Below, in pieces: positions 22,923 to 34,754 of a stretch of DNA of 64,000 nucleotides (the first letter of the stretch is position 1; every line of letters starts with the position of its first letter). The DNA comes from Pezizomycotina sp. ARF18 (lineage: Eukaryota > Ascomycota), in the NCBI GenBank assembly GCA_002224055.1, contig AZLU01000028.1, positions 173,262-237,261 of the forward strand, given 5' to 3'. The position numbers and the translations under genes are program-made. The notes beneath the pieces are model-generated. The model did no database searches and was not told where the DNA came from. It was given only the letters and a program-made list of their open reading frames with translations.

Positions 22923-24041
22923 ATGCTTTTCTCAACAACCTTCCTCCTCCTCCCCGCCCTCTCCCTCGCCGCCACGATCCCGGCGGCAAGCAATGCGGCT
23001 GGACCTCCACATCCTGCCAAGCCGACCAGTCCTGCTGCCTCAACCCGAACGACGGCTTCAACTCCGCAACCTGCTGCTCCGGCCTCCTCGGCCAGAAATG
23101 CGTAAACGGTCAGTGCGTGCCCAACAACACGCCCACGGGAAAACGGTGCGGTACGACGACGACCTACTGCCAGGGTGACCAATCCTGCTGCCTCTCCGAA
23201 GACGGCCTGCGCGCCGTCTGCTGTAGCGGCTTACTCGGGCAAACGTGCCGCAACGCGCGATGTACTACTGCTCCTACCCCTCCAACCGGTAAAAGTGCGG
23301 GTGGACGTCCACTTATTGCCAGGGAGACCAATCGTGCTGCCTGAACCAGGACGACGGCTGGAATTCCGCGACGTGTTGTTCCGGATTATTGGGCCAGAAG
23401 TGCGTGAACGGCAAGTGCGTTGCGGGAAATACGCCGACGGGGAAGAGGTGCGGTAATACGACGACGTATTGCATGGGTGATCAGAAGTGCTGTTTGAGTG
23501 AGGATGGTCTGAGGGCGGTTTGCTGCGATGCGCATCAGAGTGGGATCAAGTGTAGGAACGCGCAGTGCTTGAAGAGCGGAGGTAAATTCTAAATTCCTTG
23601 CTTTCTTTTTTTTCTTTTTCTCTTCTTTTGAGAGAGGGATGTTGCTTGAGCGGGGGGAAGGGGGGAATGGTGAACGAGGTTGGAAGAAAAAGTGGAGAAG
23701 AGAGAAGGGGAGGAGTGGGGAGAGTTTCAATTGTGTATGGTGACGAGGAGGGAGGCAGAGGTGTTGATAGATGAATGTTTGAGAATTGAAAAAGAAACAT
23801 TGATTATTGCATTATAGAAACGGCGTGCCGTATCTAGTTTCCAATTGTATTAGACCAAACATAGACCTCATGAAAAAAAAAGAAAAAAGTTTTTTTTTAT
23901 TTTTTTATTCTTTATCCATGATGTATCAATGAAGCGCGGTCAAATGCCTTGTTTCGAGCTTATCACTAACCAAGCTTTTTTTCATCGCCTCCAGGTTCGC
24001 CGGGTACTGGTAGTTCGTGCCCAACCACCTACGGCAAGTAA
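22923..24041 (+). CDS. secreted protein with four 8-cysteine repeats
   Basis: Signal peptide MLFSTTFLLLPALSLAATIP, then four modules. Modules 1 and 3 share C-x6-C-x5-CC-x11-CC-x7-C-x4-C (with GWTST, DQSCCLN, NSATCCSGLLGQKC); modules 2 and 4 share C-x6-C-x5-CC-x9-CC-x7/8-C-x4-C (with TTTYC, CCLSEDGLRAVCC). The order ABAB implies duplication of a two-module unit; NTPTGKRC linkers join A to B. Eight paired cysteines suggest a disulfide-knotted extracellular domain; I do not recognise the family. Two single-base losses in homopolymers (near 22986 and 23292) interrupt the frame. A 413-bp intron (23582-23994) followed by a short exon ending GSPGTGSSCPTTYGK is likely; if retained, the protein ends LKSGGKF at 23592. 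Confidence 0.8.
23582..23994 (+). other. probable 413-bp intron with retained-intron alternative end
   Basis: Donor GTAAAT, branch CACTAAC at 23964-23970, pyrimidine tract and acceptor CTCCAG. Splicing in phase adds a 15-residue Cys-containing C-terminus; reading through stops after three codons. Confidence 0.6.
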
Positions 24042-25312
24042 AGCCTACATTATCGGTGAGAAGCGAAAATCGAAAAGGTTCGCAAGATTGGAGGGAGGAT
24101 TACGCAAATGCCTCGCGATAACAGGGAACAGGGATATTATTATAACACCATGCGAAGGTGGAAGAGGATGAAGGGCGAATATGCGCATAGCTTTTGCCGA
24201 AAAACCAGGGAGTAGAAAGACATTTATAATTTAGGAGAGGATCATGGTTAAATGGATAGCTAGGGTGGCTGTGCTTTTCCTTGGGAGATGTAGCATGTTC
24301 GTATGTAACTAGCATAGTAAGATGGACTTATAGAAAAAAGAAACGAGTGCTATAAACTGAGATCCTTTCGGCGAAGTACTAGAGGGTAATCCATAGCCGA
24401 TGCATCCGTAGCCGCTTTCTTTATATATATATATATATATATCCTGGGAAACGAAACTTCCTTTATGATTCGGAGACACTAGGGGCGTGGGTTATGGTTA
24501 AACATATACCTAGGATTACAAGGCATGCAATACTGCGATAGGCTCGCGAAATCACGAGAGTTGTGGATAGAAAATCGCGGCTGATAAACTATTACTATAC
24601 GGTACGGTAGGAAGATGGTGGGTATTGAAGCTTTGACTGGTAGTGGTATGCTAGGACGGCAAGCATGGTAGTATCTATGAGGTCATACTGAAAAGCATTG
24701 ATGGGACTGAGAAATATGGAAAAGGGCCTTGTTATTGAATAGGTATTATAGAAAACAAATGATTTATAAACACTAAAACATTGAACGCTGGTTTGTCTAA
24801 GTAAACTGACAATGACCCCAGCTGTCTCCTCTTTGTTGCTGGAACTCTTATAAGAGAATTGTATAATCTTGAAAAAACACTATAAGAATTTATGTACCTC
24901 CTCCTCCTTATTAATACGAATAACAATGATGATACAAGGAAGAAACGAAGTTGTGAAACCGAACCGCTCGACTTATGCATTATCTCGAATAAAACGGGTG
25001 TATGTAATAAAAAAGGGGAAATCATGGAGGAGCAGAATCATTATGTATAAAGAAAGCGGAAACCGTAAGAAAGCATGGAACGTCGTTATCGTTGTCGTTG
25101 TCGTGATAAAGAAGGAGAATCGTCGTTAGTAGAGAATTAAAAAGTCATCAAACGATAAAAAGTCGCCCGACGAGATGATAAACACTTCAAACACCTTCCC
25201 CATCCCCTCCATCCACCTATCCCTCCCCCTTATCTACTGCCTCGCCCCAAAAAGCTCCCTAGTCCTCCACCAGTACCACCCCCTAACCGCCCTCTCCCCA
25301 ATAACCTCCCCT
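24042..25312. other. intergenic, nothing supported
   Basis: About 1.27 kb, AT-rich, with a TA microsatellite at 24422-24442. The frame on the plus strand at 25175-25708 is the reverse of the gene at 25313. Confidence 0.55.
24422..24442. repeat. (TA)n microsatellite
   Basis: About ten TA units in a row. Confidence 0.85.
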
Positions 25313-25855
25313 TCATCGCAACAAAACACCCCAAAACAACCCAACAGAACCAACCCCCTGCAAGCACTCGATATCGTACCCGTACCTCATCATGACAACG
25401 CTAACGAAAACCGCCGCGACGATCAGCTTGAGATCCTTAAACCACCTCGCAACGCTATCGAGCATGTCCATCTTCTCGAGCTCCATGTAAAAGTGCTTGT
25501 TCATGCGGAGGAGGCGCCTGGTGATCTTGCCGTGCATCACGCGCTGGTTGTAGAGGCGCTTGTAGGCGTACCTGTAGCGGGCGGGGTGGGTGGCGTCGAT
25601 GGCGATTACGAAGCGCTTGATGTGGTAGAAGTCCGGGTCGGTATCGCGGAAGTAGTCGCCGACGCTGAAGTAGGCGTGGCGGTGGGATTTGTGGAGGACG
25701 CGGGTTAGGTGGTAGTCGGCTCGTGTTGATGCCGGGTTGTAGCCCTTGAAGCGGCGGGGGGCTGAGGACGGCGGCGGGAGGGATTGGGTGCGGCGGTGGC
25801 GAACGGGTGGAGGGTGGAATTGGGGATCGGGTTGATAGGTTTGGACGGACGGCAT
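25313..25855 (-). CDS. hypothetical protein with one membrane segment
   Basis: Intact 180-residue frame from ATG 25855. Pro/Gln-rich N-terminus (residues 1-35), then a Tyr/Arg/His-rich middle (DYHLTRVLHKSHRHAYFSVG, DFYHIKRFVIAIDATHPARY, YAYKRLYNQRVMHGKI), and a hydrophobic span near residues 145-158 (LKLIVAAVFVSVVMM). High GC at third positions supports it over the antisense frame. It ends GVLLR, so the membrane span is near the C-terminus. Family not recognised. Confidence 0.6.
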   Translation of the reverse strand: MPSVQTYQPDPQFHPPPVRHRRTQSLPPPSSAPRRFKGYNPASTRADYHLTRVLHKSHRHAYFSVGDYFRDTDPDFYHIKRFVIAIDATHPARYRYAYKRLYNQRVMHGKITRRLLRMNKHFYMELEKMDMLDSVARWFKDLKLIVAAVFVSVVMMRYGYDIECLQGVGSVGLFWGVLLR

Positions 25856-26467
25856 TGTTCGCCTTTTCTGAGGACGTTGGTTGACGTAGACTTGAAGGAT
25901 GATAACGAAGAAGAGGGAGGTCGACGAGAGTTAAAGAGAGCGGATCAAAAAGGATAAGAAGGAAAAGAAATAATGAAGCCTTGAAAGAGGTTTACGGAGT
26001 ATATAGTATGTATCCTCTGAACAGTTTGAACCTTCTTAGAGTATTGATAATATGTATTAAGGCGATAAGAAGATTTTAATTATCCGTGATTATATTTCAC
26101 TGTGTTGGTAGACGATTGGAAAAAAAAAAAAAATAAAAGGCCGAAAAAGAGAAAATAACGATTAAATAACTGGGAAACAATAACAGTAATAATAATAATA
26201 TAATAATGACTTTTTTTTTTTTTTTTTTAATTTTTTGTTGCGCTTATATACTATAAATTTATATGTACCTGACGATCCAGTATTTAAAAGTCCCCTCGGT
26301 CATAAACGACCGTAGGTCAATATCCTTTCTATTTTGAAGGAAGCTAAAAACATGCCCGCGTAAGTCCTAAGGAATACTTATATAACTCCCTTCTCCTACA
26401 TATATACCGTTAGGGCCAAATACTCTTATAACGTCTTAGCACGCTTTAGAACGCGGCGGGGATAATA
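25856..26467. other. intergenic, AT-rich
   Basis: Contains poly-A (about 26119-26133) and poly-T (26212-26228) runs and no gene; it leads into the AT-rich retroelement fossil. Confidence 0.6.
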
Positions 26468-26472
26468 TTTAT
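26468..26472 (+). repeat. target-site duplication, left copy (TTTAT)
   Basis: Repeated exactly at 31527-31531 after the right LTR. Confidence 0.8.
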
Positions 26473-26713
26473 TGTTGGATGTAAGTAGTAAAGGAACATC
26501 AAACGACACGAATACATCGAGAATTGCCCGCAGCGCTATGTATCGACCGACCTCGGCCGAGCTCTGTAATAAACGGCATGTATCGATGCGAGGATATTAA
26601 TATCGTAAAGATTCGTTTTATATAGAATTCCTTTTATATATAAACGTAGGATACTACCCTCGGTAGATAGTTTTATTCTTTATGTAATTAATAATTTTAA
26701 TCTTTATCCTATA
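26473..26713 (+). repeat. RIP-degraded copia, left LTR
   Basis: 241 bp starting TGTTGGATGTAAG and ending CCTATA (CA changed to TA). Pairs with 31286-31526. Confidence 0.88.
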
Positions 26714-29700
26714 TAATAGTAATAACTATATTATAAAAGTAATAGCTATATCCCGCGCTATCTTAAAACGGTAATCTAGATCTTAGATAGTAACGTTATA
26801 AAGCTCGTAATATAGTACGTTCTTAAGAAATAATTCTATCCTTATCTCGCCGCCTATCGCGCTGTCGCGAGGTATTACGAGTATACTCGGCTATAGTAGA
26901 GTAAATAATCCTAATATTACGCCCGCTAACTTAATAGAAGATACCTACTATATAGCGCCGAGTATACCTAAGCTATCTAGTATCGTATAAAAACGATTCG
27001 CTATAATCCTATCCCGCTATTTAAGTAGAGTAGCGACTAGCTACTTTAAAAAAGGCGTATACTTATAGAACTACGTATATCGAAGCTTACCGATATTATC
27101 GTAAATCTAAGACCCTAGATAAGAAGCTTAGTAAAGATAAATAGGTTTATTATAATATAATAATAATACTTATTACTTTCGCGGTAGGAATCGAGTAAAT
27201 TTATTATTTTAACGCCGATAAACGAAGGGTATAGGTCGTTTAGATAGCTCTTAAATCTATAAACTTCGTAAATAACGAGGCGAATTAGTAAATATTAGAA
27301 CTTTAGCTAATAAATATATACTAGAAAGACGACGATATTATATATATATATTAACCGCGTAAAAGAATAATAGAAAAACTAAAGACTCTTAACTTAAAAT
27401 TCTACGATAATTAGCTTATCGAGAATATTTTAAAAGAATTACCTAAGTCGTATAATACCGTATTATTCTCTATTACGTTACTAATAGTAGTAGGAGGCGT
27501 TATAATAATCTTAAGTAAGTAATAAGCTTACTAAGCTAAGAAGAAGTACGTTAGAAAGTATAGAAGCTTATATATAATAAATCTAGCGCTAATATAAGCC
27601 GCGCTAGAAAGAAAAATAAGAGTAATAATAATATAGCCTATATAGTAATAAGAATAAGCGCCGGTAATAAGAATACTAGTAATAATATAATACCGATAGT
27701 AGTAAAGGAAGTAGAACGTATTAAGATAGCGTAGACGCCTTCTAAAAGGAGGTTATAGCCGCGGAAGATTTAGTAGCCGTAGTAGCTAGTAAGGCGCGCC
27801 ACCGCGAAGCGTATTAATATAGGAGTATAGTACTATATATACGGAGAATATAGCTATATATAGTACTACTACCTATAAGCGTTTAATCTTATAATTAACG
27901 CTAGTAATAAAGAAGAATTTTAGACCCGGTTTAATTATAGAGATAGCGCCGACTAATAATATTATTTAGATAACGCTAGAGGAACGAGATAGACTTTTTC
28001 CGCGCCGGCCCGCCGCTAACCGCCGCGCCTAACTATAAAGCTAAAAGGCGCCGCCTTAGCTATAAACTATAAAGAAGATAAAGACTAAATATAAATAGCT
28101 ATAAAATATAAGCGAAATAACGATATTTTAAATAATATTATAAGGCGTACCGTACTAGTTTAAATAACGGTTAGTAGTACGCTAATAATATAAATAATAA
28201 TTATATTATAGGATAATAAAAAGATCTCGTAGAGCCAATATAGCTTAAACTATCTTATCACATATATAGGGGACGATTATATCGTTCTAGCTACTTATAT
28301 CAGAAATATATACTTTAAAGTAAATATTAATAATAAACGCCGAGTTATTATAATAACCGGCGTCTATTATTATAAGGAATTTAGATAAGCTAAGCTACTA
28401 TTAATAGCGTAATTAATTAAATAGGAACTAATATTTAATCTCTTAGATTAAAACGTACTAACGTTTTAATACCGTAAAACGAGTAAAATCACTCTTTAAG
28501 CGCCTAAGTAGAAAAGGATATTCCTAATAGCTATATAGAATAATAACGAACTACTACAAACTAGCTTAATATATAGCGAATAGGCGCTCGTTATAGAATA
28601 GAGTAAATAGTATAGAAATAATATTAGGCCCTTAGCTATTTAAATAAAATCGATCTTTATTATTTATTATAAGATCTAGGTATAACTATTACGAAAGATA
28701 CGTATATTTAACGTCCCTATAAAGTATATATAATAAGTAATATATACCGTTAAACGCCTAAGCGTTAATAACTCGAGAAATTATACCTCTACGTAAGATT
28801 TATATAGATATATAGATAGCGCCCGTAAGTAGTAGAGTTTAAAAAATAATAGTAAATTTAATAATTAGTCGACGATACGACTTAATATAGCTAGGTACTT
28901 TATATAGTAATAAGAGAATAACTAATAAATAATAGATAAATAGATTAAGCGTAAATTACTAAATACGCCGCGAAACGCTCTAACTCGAGAGACCGCGATT
29001 AGTACCATATACTCTATTCTCGTTATTTATTATAATAGTAGCGGTAAGTATAGCGATTTAAACGATAATAAATTTAAAAATATACTAGCCTTATATAGTA
29101 TTAAGTAATAACGATACGCGCTAAACAATTATAATTAAAACGGAGTAAAACATTTTCTACTAACTATTATAATAAAGTACGCGCGGCGCTTTACGATATA
29201 AACCTACTACTTTATCTATAAAAAAAGCTACCCGATACGCCTACAAACTAAGAAATATATTACCTATAAAGGCGCTTTACGGTAAAACGCCCTATAAAGC
29301 GTATTAAGGCTATAAACTAAATATTAATAAACTATACCCATTTAATACTAATATATAGATAATAGAGATTATTATCCTATTAATAAACTACTATAAGAGT
29401 ATAGAAAAAAATATATAGAATTTAAAATAGCGGTAAAATAGTTAGAGTATATAATCTAACTTAGTATAAAATACTATAAACCTCTTACTTTATAATAGCC
29501 GCTAGATTAAATCTACTACGATAAATTAAGTACGATAATTCTATACTCGCCGCTTAAGTAGCTCTTTAATTTCTACTAACGCGGTAGCCCTCGCTATATA
29601 TTAGAATATTAAAGATCTAGATACCGTTACCTACGCTTAAGTAATATAATCGCCGAAGAAAGTAAAATAATAGGTAATAATAAAGAAAAAACTACTCTCG

Positions 29701-31285
29701 CTAGAAAAGTATGGCGTATAAAAATTAATTAAATAAATATAAGAAGAATTAAATAGTAGCGTCTACTACCGCTAAAGTAAGTACTTTACTATAAATAAAA
29801 TATTTAAAATAAGATCGTTCGCTATAAGATAAGACTAGTAGTTCTAGGCTATCTATAGGATTAATAAAATAACGATATATATTTACCGGTTATTAAATTC
29901 TCTATAGCCCGCGCTATTCTAGCGGTAGCCGCTATATTAGATCTTAAGGTACGATATAGAGATATTACCTCTATATTTCTTAGAGGGATCTAACGCCTAA
30001 TTAGTAAGTAAATATACTCGCGCCTAAAGGGTATATACTAGTATAGAACGATTTCTAATAAACTAACGTATAAAGGCGTAGTATACTCCGCCTTACTAAA
30101 TTATATATAGCCTACGTATCTCGCTATTATATAGAATAGTAAACTTTATAAAATACTAACTAATATAGGATTATATTAATTACCCTATAACACGAGTATA
30201 TACTATAGCTTAAGAGATATCGATACGGGAGGTATCGGTATATATATTCTCATATTTATTAATAACTTACTTATTATTATATATAATAAACTAGCTAATA
30301 AGATTAAAAAAAGCTACTTAACGGCTTAATATTAAGTAATTTAATAACGCGGTATACTTCTTAGAAGCTTAAATTAAAAGGAATCGCCATAAAAGGATAA
30401 TATACTTATCGTAGAAGACGTATATTAATAGATTACTTTAACGTTATATATATAAAACTACATAATTACGGTAATACTAATAGTTTAATATCCCGCGCTA
30501 CGCGTCCCGAGGAGAATTAAATCGTTAGACTAGAGGACTATTATAGTAAACTTAAAAGAACTTAGTATCCGACGGTTTAGACGCGTCTAGAACTAGCCTT
30601 CGCTTAGTTAGAATTAGCTACCTTTACTACCTACCTAGAAGACTTATAATATACTACGATAGCGGTTACTACGCTATCTATAGGGAACGCGTAAATACGG
30701 CCTACACTTCGGCCCGAGTAATACCGATAGAAAGATATAGCCTTAAGGATATATAGATAGCGACTTCGCTTAAGCCGAAGATCGCCGCTTAGTTAGTAGC
30801 TATACCTTTATAATATATAGAAAAGTAGTATCGTTTATATCTCGTAAATAAACTACCGTTACTATTTAATAACGGAGGTAGAATATATAGTACTTAGCGC
30901 CGCGATTCGAGAGGTAGTATAGCTTAGAAGGATACTCCGGTTAAGTCTACTTATAAACTAGTAGATCGGGGCTACTAATAACGAGAAAATAATTTCCGTT
31001 AAATTAAAAATTAATAATATAAGCGCCTACTACCTAGCTATAAATACGGCTTATAACGTTAATAAACGAACTAAGTATATCGATATTAAATATTATTTAT
31101 TAGGGAGAAAATTAAAGATTATAAGATCGCGCTAGCGCGCGTCGTATCGGCCGATAACGTCGCCGATATATTTACTAAACCGCTAGCTCTACTGGCATTT
31201 ATTAAACTAAGGTAGGCGCTAGGAGTACGCCCTATCCTAGATTATAAAAAATAGGGAGGCCTCGGCTATAGCGGGTAAGGGAGAC

Positions 31286-31526
31286 TATTAAATATAAGTA
31301 GTAAAGGAATATTAAACGATATAAATATATTGAGAATTACCGTAGCGCTATATATCGACCGACCTCGGCCGAGCTCTGTAATGAACGGTATACATCGATA
31401 CGAGAATATTAATATCGTGAAGATTCGTTTTATATAGAATTCCTTTTATATATAAACGGCAGGATACTGCCCTCGGTAGATAGTTTTGTTCTTTATGCAA
31501 TTGACAATTTTGATCTTCATCCTACA
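31286..31526 (+). repeat. RIP-degraded copia, right LTR
   Basis: 241 bp starting TATTAAATATAAG, which is the left start with G-to-A changes, and ending CCTACA. A CTCGGCCGAGCTC core is kept in both LTRs. Confidence 0.88.
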
Positions 31527-31527
31527 T

Positions 31528-31532
<5 letters not shown>

Positions 31533-31560
<28 letters not shown>
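31533..31560. repeat. (AT)n microsatellite
   Basis: About fourteen AT units directly after the element. Confidence 0.85.
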
Positions 31561-31565
<5 letters not shown>

Positions 31566-32642
31566 GTGCGGTAGCGATATAATACATATAAGTTTTTCCT
31601 AGTTATAATAATAGTGCGAGCGCTATAAAGAGATGGAATTTATAGTTGAGGTATTCGTTAAGGAGCTGTGGTATAATTTTAATAAAAATAATATTATTTA
31701 GATATTCCAAATACGGTGGTAGTTCGTAAAGATCACGATACTCTTTGATTAGTTTCGCCACAGATTGAAAGGGCGCAAAATAGCGGCGTGCATTTTTTTT
31801 TTCAACGGTTCATATCTTCTGTAAGCAATACTGTAAACGCTTCCCCTAAAATTTCAAGCCCTTAGGAAAAATAAATAATATGAATATCCAGTCGCGACGG
31901 ACGGAAATACTAGGATTCTGGAAAGATTCTCCTGATGTAACTATGGAAAGAAGGACCCGAAAGGGCTGCGGCTCCCATTTTACAATTCTTGTACGGAAAT
32001 CGAGTAGACCGAGGCATAAACAAACAACCAGGGAAAAGTTTCGCACCCGCAACACTTGCGTTAAGAATGTCTTTATGTATATATTAATTATCCCAAGGCT
32101 TCACGTATAAAGTAAATCTATAGCATTAACCGGGGGGGGGGGGGGATAATTTGGAGGTTCTGGGGGTATAACAAGCTTAGTCCATCGTGATTAATCTCGA
32201 GACGTTTTATTCTTATGATCGGGCTTTCTTGAATCATACGCCGAATATTAGCCTAAACGAAGAAGCGGTAATCGCTTTCACAGCGAACGGCTGCCTAGGC
32301 TTAAAGACGCTTGTCTCCCTCTATACGCCATTACTTTAGGACTTCGATTTATTAGCCTAAACACCTCCCAAACTAGAAGTAGTAAGGCTGTAAAGCTTTC
32401 CGTTCGCATCGTACATTATCGGTCCATAGCAATATGAACACTCAGACAATAAAACACACAAGGCATCAATAACTTATAGTGCGGCAGCCTACCGGGGGTC
32501 CACGCTTAGTCCTGTAGGAGCAAGCTCTTATGATTTAGTAGCGGCTGCTCCCTATCAAGTGATAGGTTTACTGCAATGTGGACGCCGTTTTTTTTCTCCC
32601 CTCTCCATCGTCGGAATTTCGCGCAAGTGGCTGTTCTGAGCA
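31561..32642. other. intergenic, nothing supported
   Basis: About 1.1 kb. Opposed short frames around 31846-32110 have no motif. Includes a G14 run at 32132-32145. Confidence 0.5.
32132..32145. repeat. poly-G run (G14)
   Basis: Fourteen G in a row, unusual in this AT-leaning spacer; length should be regarded as uncertain. Confidence 0.75.
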
Positions 32643-33023
32643 TTATGGCACTAATGTTGCGGCGACTATGGCGACTGCTATCTCGATCCAAAGGTATCTT
32701 TCCAAGCTTAACCCACAGAATAGCCACATCCCGAAGATTCCTAAAGCCGCGCCATGACGGAACCAAATATGAGAAGGGTACTCCTCAGTTTTCTGCTGGC
32801 TGCGCGGACATCGTTCTTAGACCTTCCCGCATTCCGTCTTGCGTGTGGTCGTAAGCCGATGAACTAGTTGTATTCACTCCATTGGCCGTAACTGGTAGCT
32901 TATTCGCAACTATCGGGACATTGCTATTTACAGCAGCAGCGGCCGCTTCCTGTCTCCTCTTCTCCGTCTCCACGCGGTCGTATAGCGCTTCAGGCGCTTC
33001 ACACTTTCCACATGCTTCCGCAT
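32643..33023 (-). pseudogene. small two-span membrane protein, interrupted
   Basis: Reading the minus strand from about ATG 33023: basic N-terminus, VETEKRRQEAAAAAVNSNVP, an Asn/Thr/Ser linker (VTANGVNTTSSSAYDHTQDG), then, after a frame change near 32802, EEYPSHIWFRHGAALGIFGM and two hydrophobic spans (GIFGMWLFCGLSL and WIEIAVAIVAATLV) ending at 32643. Same strand and same size class as the three two-span genes that follow at 35-37 kb. Function unknown. Confidence 0.42.
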
Positions 33024-34237
33024 AGACACTCCAGCCGGTTTAGCGCGACGTGCTGCCGCACATCTCCCTCTTCGCGTGCGCACCTCTCCTGATCTCAGAT
33101 AGCTTCACTGCAACGTCGTTCACGGTATCGAAAACGCCATGTAGTCCAGCGCGTTGTCCGGGGTCTCTTCGTGGATGGTGGGCCTACAGAAAGGTAGTTA
33201 GCTCCAAGATATACGTTAATGGAAAGGAGCAGAGGGCTTACAGTGAGTTATTGCTTCATGACGCCGGATCGGAGGCCTGGTTGCCATAAGACTATGCTGT
33301 ATGAATGGGTTGCGATGGAATGATAACTCCACGAGCAAGTTCTGCAATATAGATGCAGAAGGTAACGTATAATAGTAACGAAGGTATAAATTGACGATCG
33401 TTCGCCACGTTTCTACGGCAAGCAATGCCGCGAAATACTTGAATCTAATACTGAAATTTTCAGGATACTGTTGCTCTCGTGAAGAACTTTCTCGAAAGCG
33501 AAACCTGTCTCAAGCAGATCGAAACTGTGTTTTGGTGTGGAAAACTTTGTGTTTCCACGACAGATGGAAATTAAGAATTTGAGAGAAGGGACAATCCAGG
33601 GATCCACCGAAAGATCAAAAAGATATCAGAAACTCGGAGCACTTCGTAACCCAGGGCTGAGGCATGAATGTTGACTAATGTAATCTAATATCAATGCGAA
33701 AGAGATACAGAGCAAGCCTTCTTTGTTAAGATCTCGCCGAGGCCATAGGTTCAAATTACCAATGATTCACGCTAAAGGGTCAAGCTTATGGTGGATTCTT
33801 AATATTGTTACTATTTTTTTAGAGTTCTTTTTTTCCTCTACAAACGTGGTGACAAGTATGAACATGGTAGTACATATCGCAACCCTGCTGTCACAGTTGC
33901 GCCTGGTTCTATAACTGCATTAAAATATATACTGCTTCTGAAATCGTTTACACATGTAATCATATCGCTTCCTTCCTTCAGTACGTTCTCCGTTTCTTCG
34001 ACGGTGTCGGTACGGTTTCGTTATGGAGCCATGCCGCTTCGGTTCCGAGCTCGGTCCTCCCCTCCTTTGCTCCGCGCCTCGCTGTGCAACCGCGCCTTGT
34101 GGTCGACGAGACACATAAAATCGCGTATATGCCCTGCAGCAGCCGTGGTTGTGTGCGTTTTGTTGCATGCCCCGGCTATAGCCTGACTGGCCTCAGCAGT
34201 GTGCTGAGAGTGTGGGATAATCGGATTTTGTACTGTT
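33024..34237. other. intergenic, nothing supported
   Basis: About 1.2 kb; short frames on both strands (for example 33050-33289 plus) show no motif. Confidence 0.5.
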
Positions 34238-34754
34238 CTATTTCGCTACTGTATCCGCTAATCGGTTTACCAAGTCTCTTGGCCAAGGGTTGGTCGAAGG
34301 CGCGCTTAATAAATTGAGGACTGAGTCTTCGACACGTAACCCGGATTCGTCAACAGGTAAGGCTGGAGCTTCGACGGGTAAGGAGACCTGAACGGTAAGG
34401 CCGGTGACCGGGTAGGCAAGGGGTCGACCGGTAAAGCAGGGATTGAGGAGGTAAACCGCTGTTTGAAATGGTAGGTCGAGCGCTTGGACGTAAGGCTGAG
34501 GCTTCAAGTAGTAGAGCCGACTCTTCAACGGATAGGTTCGGAGCTTCGTCTGGTTCCGCAAGCTTGGTAGTTCTTCTGGAGGTAATAGGTTTCCGTCCAC
34601 TGTAATTGCAAGTCCAAAGGGTTAACGAGCCGGCTTCAAATAATAAATCAAATGATGGCTCGGACATATAAGCGCCGATGATGATGTATTGAGGCCGGTC
34701 GTCAACGGGAAGCAAGCTATTCGATATAATAGCTGTCGGTGAAGTTTGTGGCAT
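34238..34754 (-). pseudogene. relic with 60-bp (20-residue) repeats
   Basis: The minus strand carries two recognisable 60-bp units, at 34488-34547 and 34313-34372, reading EAPNLSVEESALLLEASALR and EAPALPVDESGLRVEDSVLN. Both show a five-residue rhythm (E-x-S/P-x-L). Between them more Leu/Pro-periodic sequence occurs in shifting frames. No start, signal peptide or family is evident. It looks like a decayed repeat protein. Confidence 0.32.

Larger units (their letters stand above)
26473..31526 (+). mobile_element. RIP-degraded Ty1/copia LTR retrotransposon fossil
   Basis: 5054 bp between 241-bp LTRs flanked by a TTTAT duplication. The interior is very AT-rich, dominated by TA dinucleotides, with no long open frame. 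Left and right LTRs differ mostly by G/A and C/T exchanges, the mark of repeat-induced point mutation. RNase H tail wording (ADNVADIFTKPL) is still legible near 31150-31185 and sets orientation and family. Far too many breaks to count; an old, dead copy. Its sequence differs from the young copia element at 5938. Confidence 0.9.

Noticed and set aside
25175-25708. Long plus-strand frame of 177 codons
   Set aside because: Antisense shadow of the intact minus-strand gene 25313-25855; composition is Val/Gly-rich as expected of a reversed GC-rich gene.
26473-31526. Idea that the AT-rich island is a centromere or origin
   Set aside because: LTRs, target duplication and copia RNase H wording explain its boundaries and content.
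33735-33765. GGTTCAAATTACC resembling a tRNA B box
   Set aside because: No cloverleaf can be drawn and no A box precedes it.
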